A stretch of DNA of 64,000 nucleotides from Shinella zoogloeoides (lineage in GTDB: Bacteria > Pseudomonadota > Alphaproteobacteria > Rhizobiales > Rhizobiaceae): assembly GCF_033705735.1 (NCBI RefSeq), contig NZ_CP131131.1, positions 1,054,001 to 1,118,000 of the forward strand, written 5' to 3'. The stretch's first letter is position 1. The number at the start of each line of letters is the position of its first letter. The notes under the pieces were generated by a model that saw only the letters and a program-made list of their open reading frames with translations, did no database searches and was not told the DNA's origin. Below are positions 1-8,223 of the stretch, in pieces. The translations under genes and the position numbers were made by a program.

Positions 1-218
1 GCGGCCTTCTCGGCGCGGATCTGGTTGAGAATGTCGCCGGTGCTCTTGCGGGTCATCGAGATTTCGAGGCCGGACTTCGCCTCGTACGCCTTCTTCATCG
101 CCGCGCACCAGTCCTCGTCGACGCCGCACAGAACGGTGAGCGCCGGGGCTGTCATGCCGGTCGTGACGCTGCATAGCCACAGGGCCATGCCCGCGCCGAA
201 AGCGGTGATGCCTTTCAC
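1..218 (-). CDS. ABC transporter substrate-binding protein, AfuA/FbpA type (3' end outside window)
   Basis: This is the N-terminal 72 codons of an exported solute-binding protein; the rest lies left of the window. I chose the GTG at 218 because GGGAGG stands just upstream, ending about 7 bases before it. The first ~24 residues are a hydrophobic signal peptide ending near TAPA. The mature part begins with LTVLCGVDEDWC, followed by a run close to KSGLEISMTRKSTGDI. This opening is typical of the ferric-iron/organophosphate (AfuA/FbpA) binding-protein family. The gene diverges from a two-component system, an arrangement that often couples sensing to uptake of the same solute. The substrate cannot be read from this fragment. 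Confidence 0.75.
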   Translation of the reverse strand, partial: MKGITAFGAGMALWLCSVTTGMTAPALTVLCGVDEDWCAAMKKAYEAKSGLEISMTRKSTGDILNQIRAEKA

Positions 219-342
219 GATTTCCTCCCATTTGGAACGTCGCCGTCCCAATCTCCGCAGTCAGGATGTCACATTCCCCGCCTGCCGCAATCGAAGAATG
301 GTTACCGTTCTTACAGCCCGGGGCGGCCGCCGCATGGCAAAA

Positions 343-359
343 ATTACAAAGATTACAAA
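343..359. promoter_or_regulatory. Direct repeat in divergent promoter region
   Basis: Two copies of ATTACAAA with a 9-bp period (343-350 and 352-359) lie in the AT-rich part of the 218-bp gap between the binding-protein gene and the response regulator. OmpR-type regulators often bind tandem half sites, so this is a candidate site for the adjacent regulator. The usual period is 10-11 bp, so this is only a suggestion. Confidence 0.25.
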
Positions 360-436
360 TGTGATAAATCCGCATAACACGAGCTGCTTTGAACATTCGA
401 CAAGCGCCGCCTATGATGCGGGCGGGAGGACGTGCA

Positions 437-1177
437 GTGCTGATCGAGCGGATTCGAATTCTGATCGTCGAGGACGATCCGGACATGGCGGAGCTTGTTT
501 CCGACCTCGTGGAGGCGGAAGGCTGGACGCCGCTTATCGCCCCGTCGGCCGAAGCGGCCGCGGCCGTGCTCGCGCATGAGACCGTGCATCTCGTGCTCGT
601 CGACCATAACCTTCCCGGCACCTCCGGGCGCACCTTCGCCCAGCGCCTGCGCGCGCAGACCAATATCGGCATCGTCATGGTGACGGCCGCCGGCAGCGCA
701 GCGGATCGCGTGCTGGGGCTGGAAACGGCGGCGGACGACTATGTCGTCAAGCCCTTCGAACCGATCGAGCTCACCGCCCGCATCAAGGCGGTGCTGCGCC
801 GGACGATACCGTCGCTGAAGCCGGAGCGCGACGGCGAGCGCGAGCCGGAGCCCGCTTCGCTCAAGCTCGGCGACTGGTCGGTGGACTTGAAGAATCGCCG
901 CGCCGTCTGCCTCTCCGATCCGGGCAAATCGCTGACCAGCGCGGAATTCACCCTCCTCGAAATCCTCGCCGAGACACCGAACATGCCGGTCAGCCGCGCG
1001 CATATCCTCGACAGGCTCGGCGCGGAGAGCGACCGCTATATCGACCGCAACGTCGATGTCCTCGTGCTTCGGCTGCGGCGCAAGATCGAGCGCAACCCGG
1101 ACCTGCCGCGCCATATCAAGACGCGGCGCGGCAAGGGATACGTTCTCGACACGGACGACGGCGAGCCCGCCCCGTGA
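437..1177 (+). CDS. OmpR/PhoB-family response regulator
   Basis: This is a 246-residue DNA-binding response regulator. It has an N-terminal receiver domain (about residues 8-120) with the acidic pair EDD, the phosphoacceptor region LVLVDHNLPG, and the K of DDYVVKPFEP. A C-terminal winged helix (about 145-240) ends in RRKIERNP and RGKGYVL, typical of the OmpR class. I start it at the GTG at 437 because GGGAGGA (424-430) sits 6-7 bases upstream; an in-frame TTG at 389 has no ribosome site. It overlaps the next gene by GTGA, so the two are translationally coupled. It probably regulates the divergent binding-protein gene. Confidence 0.88.
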   Translation: MLIERIRILIVEDDPDMAELVSDLVEAEGWTPLIAPSAEAAAAVLAHETVHLVLVDHNLPGTSGRTFAQRLRAQTNIGIVMVTAAGSAADRVLGLETAADDYVVKPFEPIELTARIKAVLRRTIPSLKPERDGEREPEPASLKLGDWSVDLKNRRAVCLSDPGKSLTSAEFTLLEILAETPNMPVSRAHILDRLGAESDRYIDRNVDVLVLRLRRKIERNPDLPRHIKTRRGKGYVLDTDDGEPAP

Positions 1178-3306
1178 TCAGCCGCCCCTTCCTTTCGTCG
1201 ATCGCCTTCCGTCTGCCGTTTGCGATCGTCTTCATCTGCGTGCTGGTCTTCAGCCTCGCGACCATCGCCGTCTACGGCCTGCAGCGGGCGCGGGAAGAGA
1301 TGGCTGCCTACGGGCTCCAGGCCTTTTCCAGCCTCGCCAAGGCCTCCCTCGTTTCCCGCCAGGTCTCGGACCTCGTGTCGAGCGCCCCGTTCCTGATGAA
1401 CGCGACGTCGCCCTACCGCGTCTCCAGCGAAAGCCGCTCGGTGGTCGGGCAGGTCGATGTGTTGCTGCGCGCCATGCAGCCGGAAAGCGGCGAGAAGGCG
1501 GTCAAGGGCTTTGCCAGCGCCCGGATCGTCGAACTGCTGGAGACCATCCGCAACCAGACGACGACGCTTGCCGCCGATGCCGATTCCGCCCAGCAGCACA
1601 AGGCGGAAGCCGCTGCGGCGCTCGGCGAGATCGCGACCGGGCGCGGCATCGCCGATGCGGATTTCCGCCGCCGGCTGAACGGCATCGTGCAGTCGGCCTC
1701 CAATTCCGACAGCCTCTTCCAGCTCGGCGAACTGCGCCGCCGCTATGTGGCGGAAACCACGCCGCGCCTCGAGCGCGCGGCGCCGGATGTCCGCGTTTCC
1801 GCCGCCGAGCTCGCCCCCTACGAACGGGTCTTTGAGGCACAGACCCAGTACCTGCTCGAAATGTTCTCGATCCGCGCGGCCGTCGCGCGGCTGCATGTCG
1901 TCTCGCGCGACCTGTCGCATGCCACGGAAACGCAGAGCGAGGCCGTCGCCCGTGGACTGAACGACGACCTGCTCACCACCTCCGACGTGCTGAGCCGGCT
2001 GCTCGTCATCGTCGCCTTCGCCGCGCTCCTGGTGCTTGCCATGGCGGTTCTTTCCATCCGCTCGGTGATGCGCGTCTCGCGTGGCATCGTCTCGCTTTCG
2101 AGCGGCATGAACGCGCTTGCGGAAGGCCGAAAGGATGTCGAGACGCCGAGCTACGAGGGATCGGAAACGGAGCTGGTGCGGCTCCTGGAAGCCTTCCGCG
2201 CCTTCCGCGAGAGCGTCGAGCGCGTCTCGCGTCTCCGGCGCACCGCCGAGGCGGCCGCCCGGACCATCCGCTCGACCTTCCGCAACATGAATGAAGGGAT
2301 CGCGCTGTTCGATCCACGCGGCCGGCCGATCACCATGAACCGGCGCGTCATCGAGCTCGTCGGCTGGTCCGGTTCGGCGCGAAAGCTGCCGGCGCGGAAA
2401 TTCGTGGAGCCCATTCCCGAGATAGAGCCCGCCCTTCTGCCTGCGGACGAAGACCGGGGTGCGCTGGAGGACCGCGCCGTCCTGCGCCACCGCTCGAAGG
2501 CCGGGCGCGTCACGGAGGTCTCGCTCTCCCGCCAGCCGGACGGCGGCATCGTGCTCCTTGCCCGCGACGTCACGGACATGGACCGGCAGGAGGCGGAGGC
2601 GGCCAAGGCGCATCGCCTCGACGGCATCATGCGCATGACCCATCAGGTGAGCCACGAGGTCGGCAACATGATCGGCATCATCACGGGAAGCCTCGGCCTG
2701 CTGGAGCGCGAGACCGGCTTCAACGACCGGCAGAAGCGGCATCTCTCCCGCATCCGCAAGGCCGCCGACCGTGGGCGTTCGCTCGCCGGCAGCATGCTTT
2801 CCATCGGCAGCCAGCAGCCGATCCATCCGGGCGCGGTGGAGATCGGCGCGCTGCTGCGCGGCATGGCGGACGTGCTGGAGATCGCCATCGGCGAGAAATG
2901 CCGCCTCGCCTTCGACATCGCGGAGGGCCTTCCGGCCGTGCTGCTCGATCCGGCCCTCTTCGAGCAATCCGTGCTCAATCTCTGCCTCAACGCCGCCGCC
3001 GCGATGCCCGAAGGCGGAACGATCCTCGTGCGTTCCTTCCGCAACGAGACGGGCGTCGTCGTGGCGGTGAGCGACGAGGGTGTCGGCATGTCGCCGGAGG
3101 CGGCGGACAAGGCGTTCGAGCCCTATTTCACCACCCGCAACGAACAGGGCGGCGCCGGCCTCGGCCTTGCCGTGGTCTACGGCTTCGTGCGGCAGAGCGG
3201 CGGCGACGCGCGCATTCATTCCACCCCCGGCAAGGGCACGACCGTCGAACTGTGGTTCCCGGCCCGCGCCGGGGAAAGACCCATCACAACACCGCCATTT
3301 CCGTAG
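1174..3306 (+). CDS. Membrane sensor histidine kinase
   Basis: This is a 710-residue sensor kinase partner of the preceding regulator. Membrane segments near residues 12-34 and 275-297 flank a periplasmic region of about 240 residues, likely helical. A HAMP-like linker, a PAS-like region (about 365-475), a phosphoacceptor box and an ATPase domain follow. The acceptor is probably H494 in QVSHEVGN. The ATPase domain shows an N box (NLCLNAAAAMPEGG), a G1 box (DEGVGMS), an F box (FEPYFTT) and a G2 box (GAGLGLAVVYGF). The start is a GTG inside the stop region of the regulator. The ligand is unknown; the divergent binding protein suggests a transported organic anion, sugar phosphate or iron. Confidence 0.88.
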   Translation: MISRPFLSSIAFRLPFAIVFICVLVFSLATIAVYGLQRAREEMAAYGLQAFSSLAKASLVSRQVSDLVSSAPFLMNATSPYRVSSESRSVVGQVDVLLRAMQPESGEKAVKGFASARIVELLETIRNQTTTLAADADSAQQHKAEAAAALGEIATGRGIADADFRRRLNGIVQSASNSDSLFQLGELRRRYVAETTPRLERAAPDVRVSAAELAPYERVFEAQTQYLLEMFSIRAAVARLHVVSRDLSHATETQSEAVARGLNDDLLTTSDVLSRLLVIVAFAALLVLAMAVLSIRSVMRVSRGIVSLSSGMNALAEGRKDVETPSYEGSETELVRLLEAFRAFRESVERVSRLRRTAEAAARTIRSTFRNMNEGIALFDPRGRPITMNRRVIELVGWSGSARKLPARKFVEPIPEIEPALLPADEDRGALEDRAVLRHRSKAGRVTEVSLSRQPDGGIVLLARDVTDMDRQEAEAAKAHRLDGIMRMTHQVSHEVGNMIGIITGSLGLLERETGFNDRQKRHLSRIRKAADRGRSLAGSMLSIGSQQPIHPGAVEIGALLRGMADVLEIAIGEKCRLAFDIAEGLPAVLLDPALFEQSVLNLCLNAAAAMPEGGTILVRSFRNETGVVVAVSDEGVGMSPEAADKAFEPYFTTRNEQGGAGLGLAVVYGFVRQSGGDARIHSTPGKGTTVELWFPARAGERPITTPPFP

Positions 3307-3362
3307 CGTAGGGCACGGAAAATGACATCAATCATTTGCATCGAAGACTGAAAGGACAGACC

Positions 3363-3947
3363 ATGGATGTGATCTTTACCCCGGAACTGACGATTTGCGG
3401 CATCGAGGAGCTGCCGGCGCAGCGCGAGCGCAAGGTGACCCATGTCCTGTCCCTGCTGGACCCGGAGCTTCCCGAGATCGAGACCTTCGCGACCTATGGC
3501 CAGCACCACCGCACGACGCTGCGCTTCCACGACATCATCGTCGCCGCGCCGGACCGGGTGATGCCGCGTCCCGACCATGTCGAGGCCATCCTGAAATTCG
3601 GCTCGGACTTCCAGGCCCAGCAGAACGCGCAGGCGTCGAGCCACCTGCTCGTGCATTGCCATATGGGCGTTTCCCGCTCGACTGCCGCCATGCTGACCCT
3701 GATGGCGCAGGCCAACCCGGATGAGACGGCCGAGAGCCTCTTCATCCGCCTCGTCACGATCCGGCCGCAGGCCTGGCCGAACTCGCAGATGATCGGCTTT
3801 GCCGACGAGCAACTCGGCCGCAAGGGCGAGCTGACGGCCGCGCTCGGCCGCCATTACGGCCGGCAGATCCGCAACCAGCCGCAATATGGCGAGTGGATGA
3901 AGACCCTCGGCCGCCACGCCGAACTGCAAATGGCCGTCCTCGACTGA
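3363..3947 (+). CDS. Tyrosine/dual-specificity phosphatase-like protein
   Basis: This 194-residue cytosolic protein carries the Cys-based phosphatase signature HCHMGVSRST, a CX5R loop with C99 and R105. I start it at ATG 3363, preceded by GAAAGGAC; an upstream in-frame start at 3336 has no ribosome site. It follows the histidine kinase by 56 bases on the same strand and may share its transcript. Proteins of this kind are common in rhizobia and few have known substrates. Activity on phosphoprotein, phosphoinositide or nucleotide substrates cannot be told apart from sequence. Confidence 0.75.
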   Translation: MDVIFTPELTICGIEELPAQRERKVTHVLSLLDPELPEIETFATYGQHHRTTLRFHDIIVAAPDRVMPRPDHVEAILKFGSDFQAQQNAQASSHLLVHCHMGVSRSTAAMLTLMAQANPDETAESLFIRLVTIRPQAWPNSQMIGFADEQLGRKGELTAALGRHYGRQIRNQPQYGEWMKTLGRHAELQMAVLD

Positions 3948-3985
3948 GGGACCGGAATTCCGGCGGCATTAAAGCCGCCGGAGCT

Positions 3986-4495
3986 TCAACGGGGGACGAA
4001 TTCGACCAGCATGGACTTGAGCTCGATCTCGCGGACGCGCCGGGCGGCTTCGTCCGGGCTGACCCAGGCGAGGATGCGCTCGCCCTTTTCCTTGAACTTT
4101 TCCGCGACGCTCGTGACCTCGATCTGGAAGACGTCGACGATGCAGGGCGCGACATCGCCGTCGTCGAGCAGCTTCAGGTAGGTGTAGCTGCCGACCGGCT
4201 TCTTGCGGACGGTTCCCTTGACGCCGGCCTCCTGCAGCGCCTCGATGGCCGCCGCTTCATAAGGCTTCCTGCCCTTCATCGGCCAGCCCTTGGGGATGAT
4301 CCAGCGCCCGCTGTCACGCGACGTCACGACAAGGATCTCGATCCCCTCGCCTGTCGGCGCGGGGCGAAAGCAAAGGGCGGCATATTGCTGGCGGAAGGCA
4401 CCCGAGAACAGCTTCTCGGGCGAAGCCGCGAGCTTTTGCAGGAGCGTCTTCGGCTTGCGCTCCCTCGTTTTCTTTTCCTTCTTGCCTGTCTTCAC
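3986..4495 (-). CDS. NUDIX hydrolase
   Basis: This 169-residue NUDIX-fold hydrolase belongs to the diphosphoinositol-polyphosphate-like group common in alphaproteobacteria. The core motif reads WIIPKGWPMKGRKPYEAAA followed by IEALQEAGV. Compared with the consensus GX5EX7REUXEEXGU, the first glutamate is replaced and the RE pair is IE. The QEAG end is kept, as in many close relatives. The N-terminus is a lysine/arginine-rich tail. It converges with the phosphatase gene. The substrate is unknown, with capped nucleotides or inositol pyrophosphates typical for the family. Confidence 0.8.
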   Translation of the reverse strand: MKTGKKEKKTRERKPKTLLQKLAASPEKLFSGAFRQQYAALCFRPAPTGEGIEILVVTSRDSGRWIIPKGWPMKGRKPYEAAAIEALQEAGVKGTVRKKPVGSYTYLKLLDDGDVAPCIVDVFQIEVTSVAEKFKEKGERILAWVSPDEAARRVREIELKSMLVEFVPR

Positions 4496-4652
4496 GGGTC
4501 TCTATCGCCGACGCTTTCAATCCGCCTCTGAATGATAGAGTTCGCCGCCCGTGTCAAAGCGGAAGTCGGGCTTCCGGCCGATCCGGCTTGAAATGGGCGG
4601 AGCAGCGGTTACGCTGCTCCGTACCCGCACTCAACTTCGGACCCGGCCCGCC

Positions 4653-5933
4653 ATGACATCTGCAAATGCCCGTATTCTCAATGCCGTAGACCAGTCTTTT
4701 GAGAGTGAGGTCCAGTTTCTGGAAAAGCTGGTCGCCTTCCGTTCGCTGCGCAACGAGGAGGCCGAGGCGCAGGATTTCATTCAGGCGGCGTTGCGGCAGC
4801 GCGGCTTTGCGGTGGAGCGCCTGCGCACCGATGCCTCGAAGATCGGGCAGCACCCGGCCTTCTCGCCGGCCACCGTCGACTATGCGGAAAGCTGGAACGT
4901 CGTCGGCCTGAAGCCGGCAGGCGGCGCGGGCGGCCGCTCGCTCGCCTTCAATTCCCATGTCGACATCGTTCCGGCGGGAAGCAGCCACCGCTGGGCCTCC
5001 GCCCCCTTCCAGCCGGTCCGCAAAGGCGACTGGCTTTACGGGCGCGGCGCCGGCGACATGAAGGCCGGCCTCGTCGCCTCCATCTTCGCGCTCGACGCCA
5101 TCGCGGCGGCCGGCCTTACCCTGCGGGGCGATGTCCAGGTCCAGTCCGTCGTGGAGGAGGAGATCACCGGCAATGGCGCCGCGACGCTCTTCGAACGCGG
5201 CTTCGTCGCCGACGCCGTCATCAGCCCCGAACCGACGGACGAACAGCTCGTGCGCGCCAATGCCGGCGTCATCAAGTTCCGGCTGGAAACCAAGGGCCGC
5301 CCCGCCCATCCCCGCGAGCCGGAATCCGGCCAGAGCGCCATCGATCTCATGATCCGCCTGATCGGTCACCTCCGGGCGCTGGAGCGCAAATGGATCGACG
5401 AGCGGCAGGACAGGCGCTGGTTCAGCGAGCTCGCCAACCCCGTCGCATTGACCATCGGCACGATCAGCGGCGGCGACTGGATCGCCTCCATTCCCAGCGA
5501 TTGCGTCGCGGAGGGCCGCATCGGCTTCTATCCAGGCGAAGATCCGCAGGCGCGCGCCGCGGAATTCGAAGCCTTCCTCGCGCGCATCCAGACGGAAGAT
5601 CCGGCCTTTACCGGCGAGCGTCTGGTCGACCTCACCTGGGTCGGCGTGATGCATGCCGGCTACGAGCTTGCGGAGGGAACGCCGGCCGAAGCCAGCCTTC
5701 GCGCCGCCCACGCCCTGACGCATGAGGGAGGCGAGCTACCCTCCTATGTCATGGCCTGCTATCTCGACGCCGCCGTCTTCTCCGTGCACGGCAACATCCC
5801 CGCGCTCGTCTATGGCCCGGTGGCCGAAAACATCCACGGCATCGACGAGCGCGTCAGCCTTTCCTCGCTGAAGCGCGTCACCAAGACGCTCGCCCTCTTC
5901 GCGGCGGACTGGTGCGGCATAGCGGAAAGCTGA
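4653..5933 (+). CDS. M20-family deacetylase (ArgE/DapE type)
   Basis: This is a 426-residue zinc amidohydrolase of the ArgE/DapE/ACY1 group, which removes N-acyl groups from amino acids. Metal-site motifs are SHVDIVPAG, GRGAGDMKAG, VVEEEITGNGA and a C-terminal NIHGIDE histidine. The lid domain around residues 190-300 is present and the length is normal. I use ATG 4653 because homology starts there; upstream in-frame starts add an unlikely basic segment, and no strong ribosome site is seen at either. It reads toward the MocR regulator and may belong to the same amide catabolic island. The substrate is unknown. Confidence 0.8.
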   Translation: MTSANARILNAVDQSFESEVQFLEKLVAFRSLRNEEAEAQDFIQAALRQRGFAVERLRTDASKIGQHPAFSPATVDYAESWNVVGLKPAGGAGGRSLAFNSHVDIVPAGSSHRWASAPFQPVRKGDWLYGRGAGDMKAGLVASIFALDAIAAAGLTLRGDVQVQSVVEEEITGNGAATLFERGFVADAVISPEPTDEQLVRANAGVIKFRLETKGRPAHPREPESGQSAIDLMIRLIGHLRALERKWIDERQDRRWFSELANPVALTIGTISGGDWIASIPSDCVAEGRIGFYPGEDPQARAAEFEAFLARIQTEDPAFTGERLVDLTWVGVMHAGYELAEGTPAEASLRAAHALTHEGGELPSYVMACYLDAAVFSVHGNIPALVYGPVAENIHGIDERVSLSSLKRVTKTLALFAADWCGIAES

Positions 5934-5943
5934 GCCATTGAAA

Positions 5944-5978
5944 TTGTCATGCATTTGCGCCAGAAAAATGCATGACAA
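5944..5978. promoter_or_regulatory. Perfect 13-bp inverted repeat covering the MocR start codon
   Basis: TTGTCATGCATTT (5944-5956) and AAATGCATGACAA (5966-5978) are perfect inverted copies with a 9-base loop. The right arm contains the ATG of the MocR-type gene at 5972. No ribosome-binding sequence is visible in front of that ATG. It could be the autoregulatory operator of the regulator or an RNA hairpin hiding the start codon. Confidence 0.6.
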
Positions 5979-7354
5979 AATGGCAACCCGATCCCGCCCT
6001 CCTGCGGCGCCCCGTCTACATTTCCCTCGCCGACCAGTTCACGGCCGCGATCAAGAGCGGCCGGCTTGCGGCGGGCGGCAAGCTTCCGGCCCATCGCGAC
6101 CTTGCCTATGACCTGAAGGTGTCCATCCAGACGGTCAGCAAGGCCTATGACATCCTGGCCCGCCGGGGCCTCGTGTCCGGCGAGGTGGGGCGCGGCACCT
6201 ATGTGAAGCCGGGCGGCCCGGCGCTGCAGTCGCCCTATATCGCCGAGCGGCTGGCGAATGTCATCGACCTCTCCATCGTGACCCCCGTCTGCACCGCCAT
6301 GCAGCTCGACCGGATGAAGGCAGCGCTGCACCGGCTCGGCGACACGATCCCGCCGGCCGCCGTGCTGTCCTTCCGGCCCAACACCATCTTCGCCCGGCAC
6401 AACGAGGCGGTCGTCTCCTGGCTTTCCGGCCTCGGCGTGGAGGCAGCGCCGCAGAACGTGCTGCTGACGAACGGCGCATCTTCCGCCTTCACCGTCGCGC
6501 TCATGTCGGCGGCCGGCCCGGGCGCGATCCTCGCGGCCGAAGAGATCTGCTACCACGTCATCCGCCCCCTCGCCGACTATCTCGGCATCAGGGTGCGGGC
6601 AATCGCCGCCGACGCGGATGGAATGCTGCCGGAAGCGTTGGAAGAAGCCTGCTTTCGCGAGGAGGTGCGGGTGGTGACGCTCCAGCCGAACCTTGCCAAT
6701 CCCACCGCGATCCTGATGCCCGAAGACCGGCGGCGGGCGATAGCCGAGGTCGCGCGCAAACATGACATAACGATCATCGAGACCGATGTCTTCGGCCCGC
6801 TTCTGTCCGACCGACCGCAGCCGCTCGCGGCCCTTGCGCCGGAACGCACGATCTACATCACCGGATTCACCAAGGTCGCCGTGCCGGGCCTGAGGATCGG
6901 CTATGTGGCCGCGCCCGACCATTTCGCCGCGACGATCGCCAACCGGCAGCTGATGGCGAACTGGATGGCGACGCCCATCATGGCCGAGATCGCCACGCTA
7001 TGGCTTGGTGACGGCACCATGGACGCCCTGGTCGGCTGGCAGCGCGAGACGCTGCGCGCCCGCCATCGCATCGTGGCGGAATCCCTCGGCAAGGCATCCT
7101 GCCGCGCGCATCCCGAAGGCCTGCATGTCTGGCTGCCCCTTCCGCCCGATCATGACGAGCTCGCCTTCGTCTCCCAGGCGCGGGCGCGCGGCGTCGCCGT
7201 CGCCCCGAGCACACCCTTCTGCCTCTCCGGCCTTCCCGCCGGCGCCGTCCGGCTTTCGGTCGGTGCGACGGAAGCGGAGGAGTTGCGCGCGGGCCTCGAT
7301 ATCCTCGCCTCGCTCCTGCGCGCGGCGCCCGACCGGAGTGTGCTATCGATCTGA
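5972..7354 (+). CDS. MocR/GabR-type regulator with aminotransferase domain (EnuR-like)
   Basis: This is a 460-residue fusion of a GntR winged helix (about residues 12-80) and a class I aminotransferase domain used for effector sensing. The helix-turn-helix region includes LPAHRDLAYDLKVSIQTVSKAY. The PLP-binding lysine is K301 in ITGFTKVAVPG. The start MTKW is the usual beginning for this family, although it lacks a ribosome site and lies in a palindrome. EnuR of Ruegeria pomeroyi, the ectoine-utilization repressor, is of this type. The next gene is eutA, so an EnuR-like role with a diamino acid bound to PLP as inducer is inferred. Confidence 0.85.
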   Translation: MTKWQPDPALLRRPVYISLADQFTAAIKSGRLAAGGKLPAHRDLAYDLKVSIQTVSKAYDILARRGLVSGEVGRGTYVKPGGPALQSPYIAERLANVIDLSIVTPVCTAMQLDRMKAALHRLGDTIPPAAVLSFRPNTIFARHNEAVVSWLSGLGVEAAPQNVLLTNGASSAFTVALMSAAGPGAILAAEEICYHVIRPLADYLGIRVRAIAADADGMLPEALEEACFREEVRVVTLQPNLANPTAILMPEDRRRAIAEVARKHDITIIETDVFGPLLSDRPQPLAALAPERTIYITGFTKVAVPGLRIGYVAAPDHFAATIANRQLMANWMATPIMAEIATLWLGDGTMDALVGWQRETLRARHRIVAESLGKASCRAHPEGLHVWLPLPPDHDELAFVSQARARGVAVAPSTPFCLSGLPAGAVRLSVGATEAEELRAGLDILASLLRAAPDRSVLSI

Positions 7355-7360
7355 TAAATT

Positions 7361-7370
7361 GACACGTGTC
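7361..7370. promoter_or_regulatory. Palindrome upstream of eutA
   Basis: A perfect 10-bp palindrome, GACACGTGTC, lies in the 81-bp gap between the MocR gene and eutA. It differs from the palindrome over the MocR start. It is a candidate protein-binding site, but function is not shown. Confidence 0.3.
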
Positions 7371-7435
7371 TTTTTCGAAGATTGACGCGGTTCTTTCTGC
7401 GCGGCTCAATACGGGTCGAGAGCTGCGGAGCGCGC

Positions 7436-8197
7436 ATGATCGAGGAAATTCAGCCACGGCCGGCACTGGACGATCGCCCTGCACCCAGGCGCATCGGCCT
7501 GATCGCACTTGCGACCGACCACACCGTCGAGGCGGATTTCCGGCGTCTCGTCGCGAGCGATGCCGTCGCCGTCCATGTGGCCCGCGTCCACTACGCCAAC
7601 CCGACCACGCCGGAAAACCTGCGCGCGATGCATCCGCACCTTGCCGCCGCCGCCGGGCTCATCCTGCCGGGCGAGGCGCTCGACGCCATCGTCTACGGCT
7701 GCACTTCCGCCTCGGTCGTCATCGGCGAGGATGCGGTGGCCGCGGCCCTCGAAGCGGGCAGGCCGGGAACGCCGGTCATCACGCCCGCAGGCGCGGCCGT
7801 CCGGGCGCTTTGCGCCCTGCGCGCACGGCGCATCGATATCCTGACGCCTTATGTCCGGCGGACGGCGGAGCCGATGCAGGCATTCTTCGCCGCAAAGGGC
7901 TTTGACGTCGACCGCCTCGTCTGCCTCGGCATGGAGGACGACCGGGAGATGGCGCGCCTGCCGCTCGAGGAGATCGTGCGGCTGGCCGTCGAGACGATCA
8001 CGCCCGGCGCCGAGGCGCTGTTCCTCGCCTGCACGGCCCTCCGTGCCGCGCAATGCGCCCCCGAGATCGAGCGGCGAACCGGCCTGCCGGTCGTCACCAG
8101 CAACCTTGCCGCCGCCTGGGCCAGCCTCCGCCAATGCGGGATAGCGCCCGACCCGGACGCGGCCTGCCGCCTGCTCACACTTGCCGATACCCGATAA
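7436..8197 (+). CDS. eutA: EutA-like Asp/Glu racemase-superfamily protein
   Basis: This is a 253-residue member of the maleate isomerase/arylmalonate decarboxylase branch of the Asp/Glu racemase superfamily. It matches EutA of ectoine-utilization clusters in motif and layout: RIGLIALATDHTVE near the start, VYGCTSASVVIG with the first catalytic cysteine, and LFLACTALRAAQ with the second. I start at ATG 7436; the earlier in-frame start at 7382 lacks a ribosome site. EutA's reaction in ectoine catabolism is not settled. Here it heads a run of catabolic genes on one strand and is followed after 26 bases by the ectoine-hydrolase homologue. Confidence 0.8.
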   Translation: MIEEIQPRPALDDRPAPRRIGLIALATDHTVEADFRRLVASDAVAVHVARVHYANPTTPENLRAMHPHLAAAAGLILPGEALDAIVYGCTSASVVIGEDAVAAALEAGRPGTPVITPAGAAVRALCALRARRIDILTPYVRRTAEPMQAFFAAKGFDVDRLVCLGMEDDREMARLPLEEIVRLAVETITPGAEALFLACTALRAAQCAPEIERRTGLPVVTSNLAAAWASLRQCGIAPDPDAACRLLTLADTR

Positions 8198-8223
8198 CCG
8201 CCACCCGACAGGATGCATCCGTC

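Noticed and set aside
25..579. 184-codon plus-strand frame at the left edge
   Set aside because: It runs antisense to the binding-protein gene and across the promoter region, and has no homology features.
1036..3219. 727-codon open frame on the minus strand opposite the histidine kinase
   Set aside because: The plus strand encodes a complete kinase with all ATPase boxes. The antisense frame is arginine/histidine-rich with no domain, typical of GC-rich DNA.
3986..4495. NUDIX hydrolase as an inactive pseudoenzyme because of its altered NUDIX box
   Set aside because: The WPMKGR...EAG variant is common in the alphaproteobacterial family, so loss of activity cannot be claimed.
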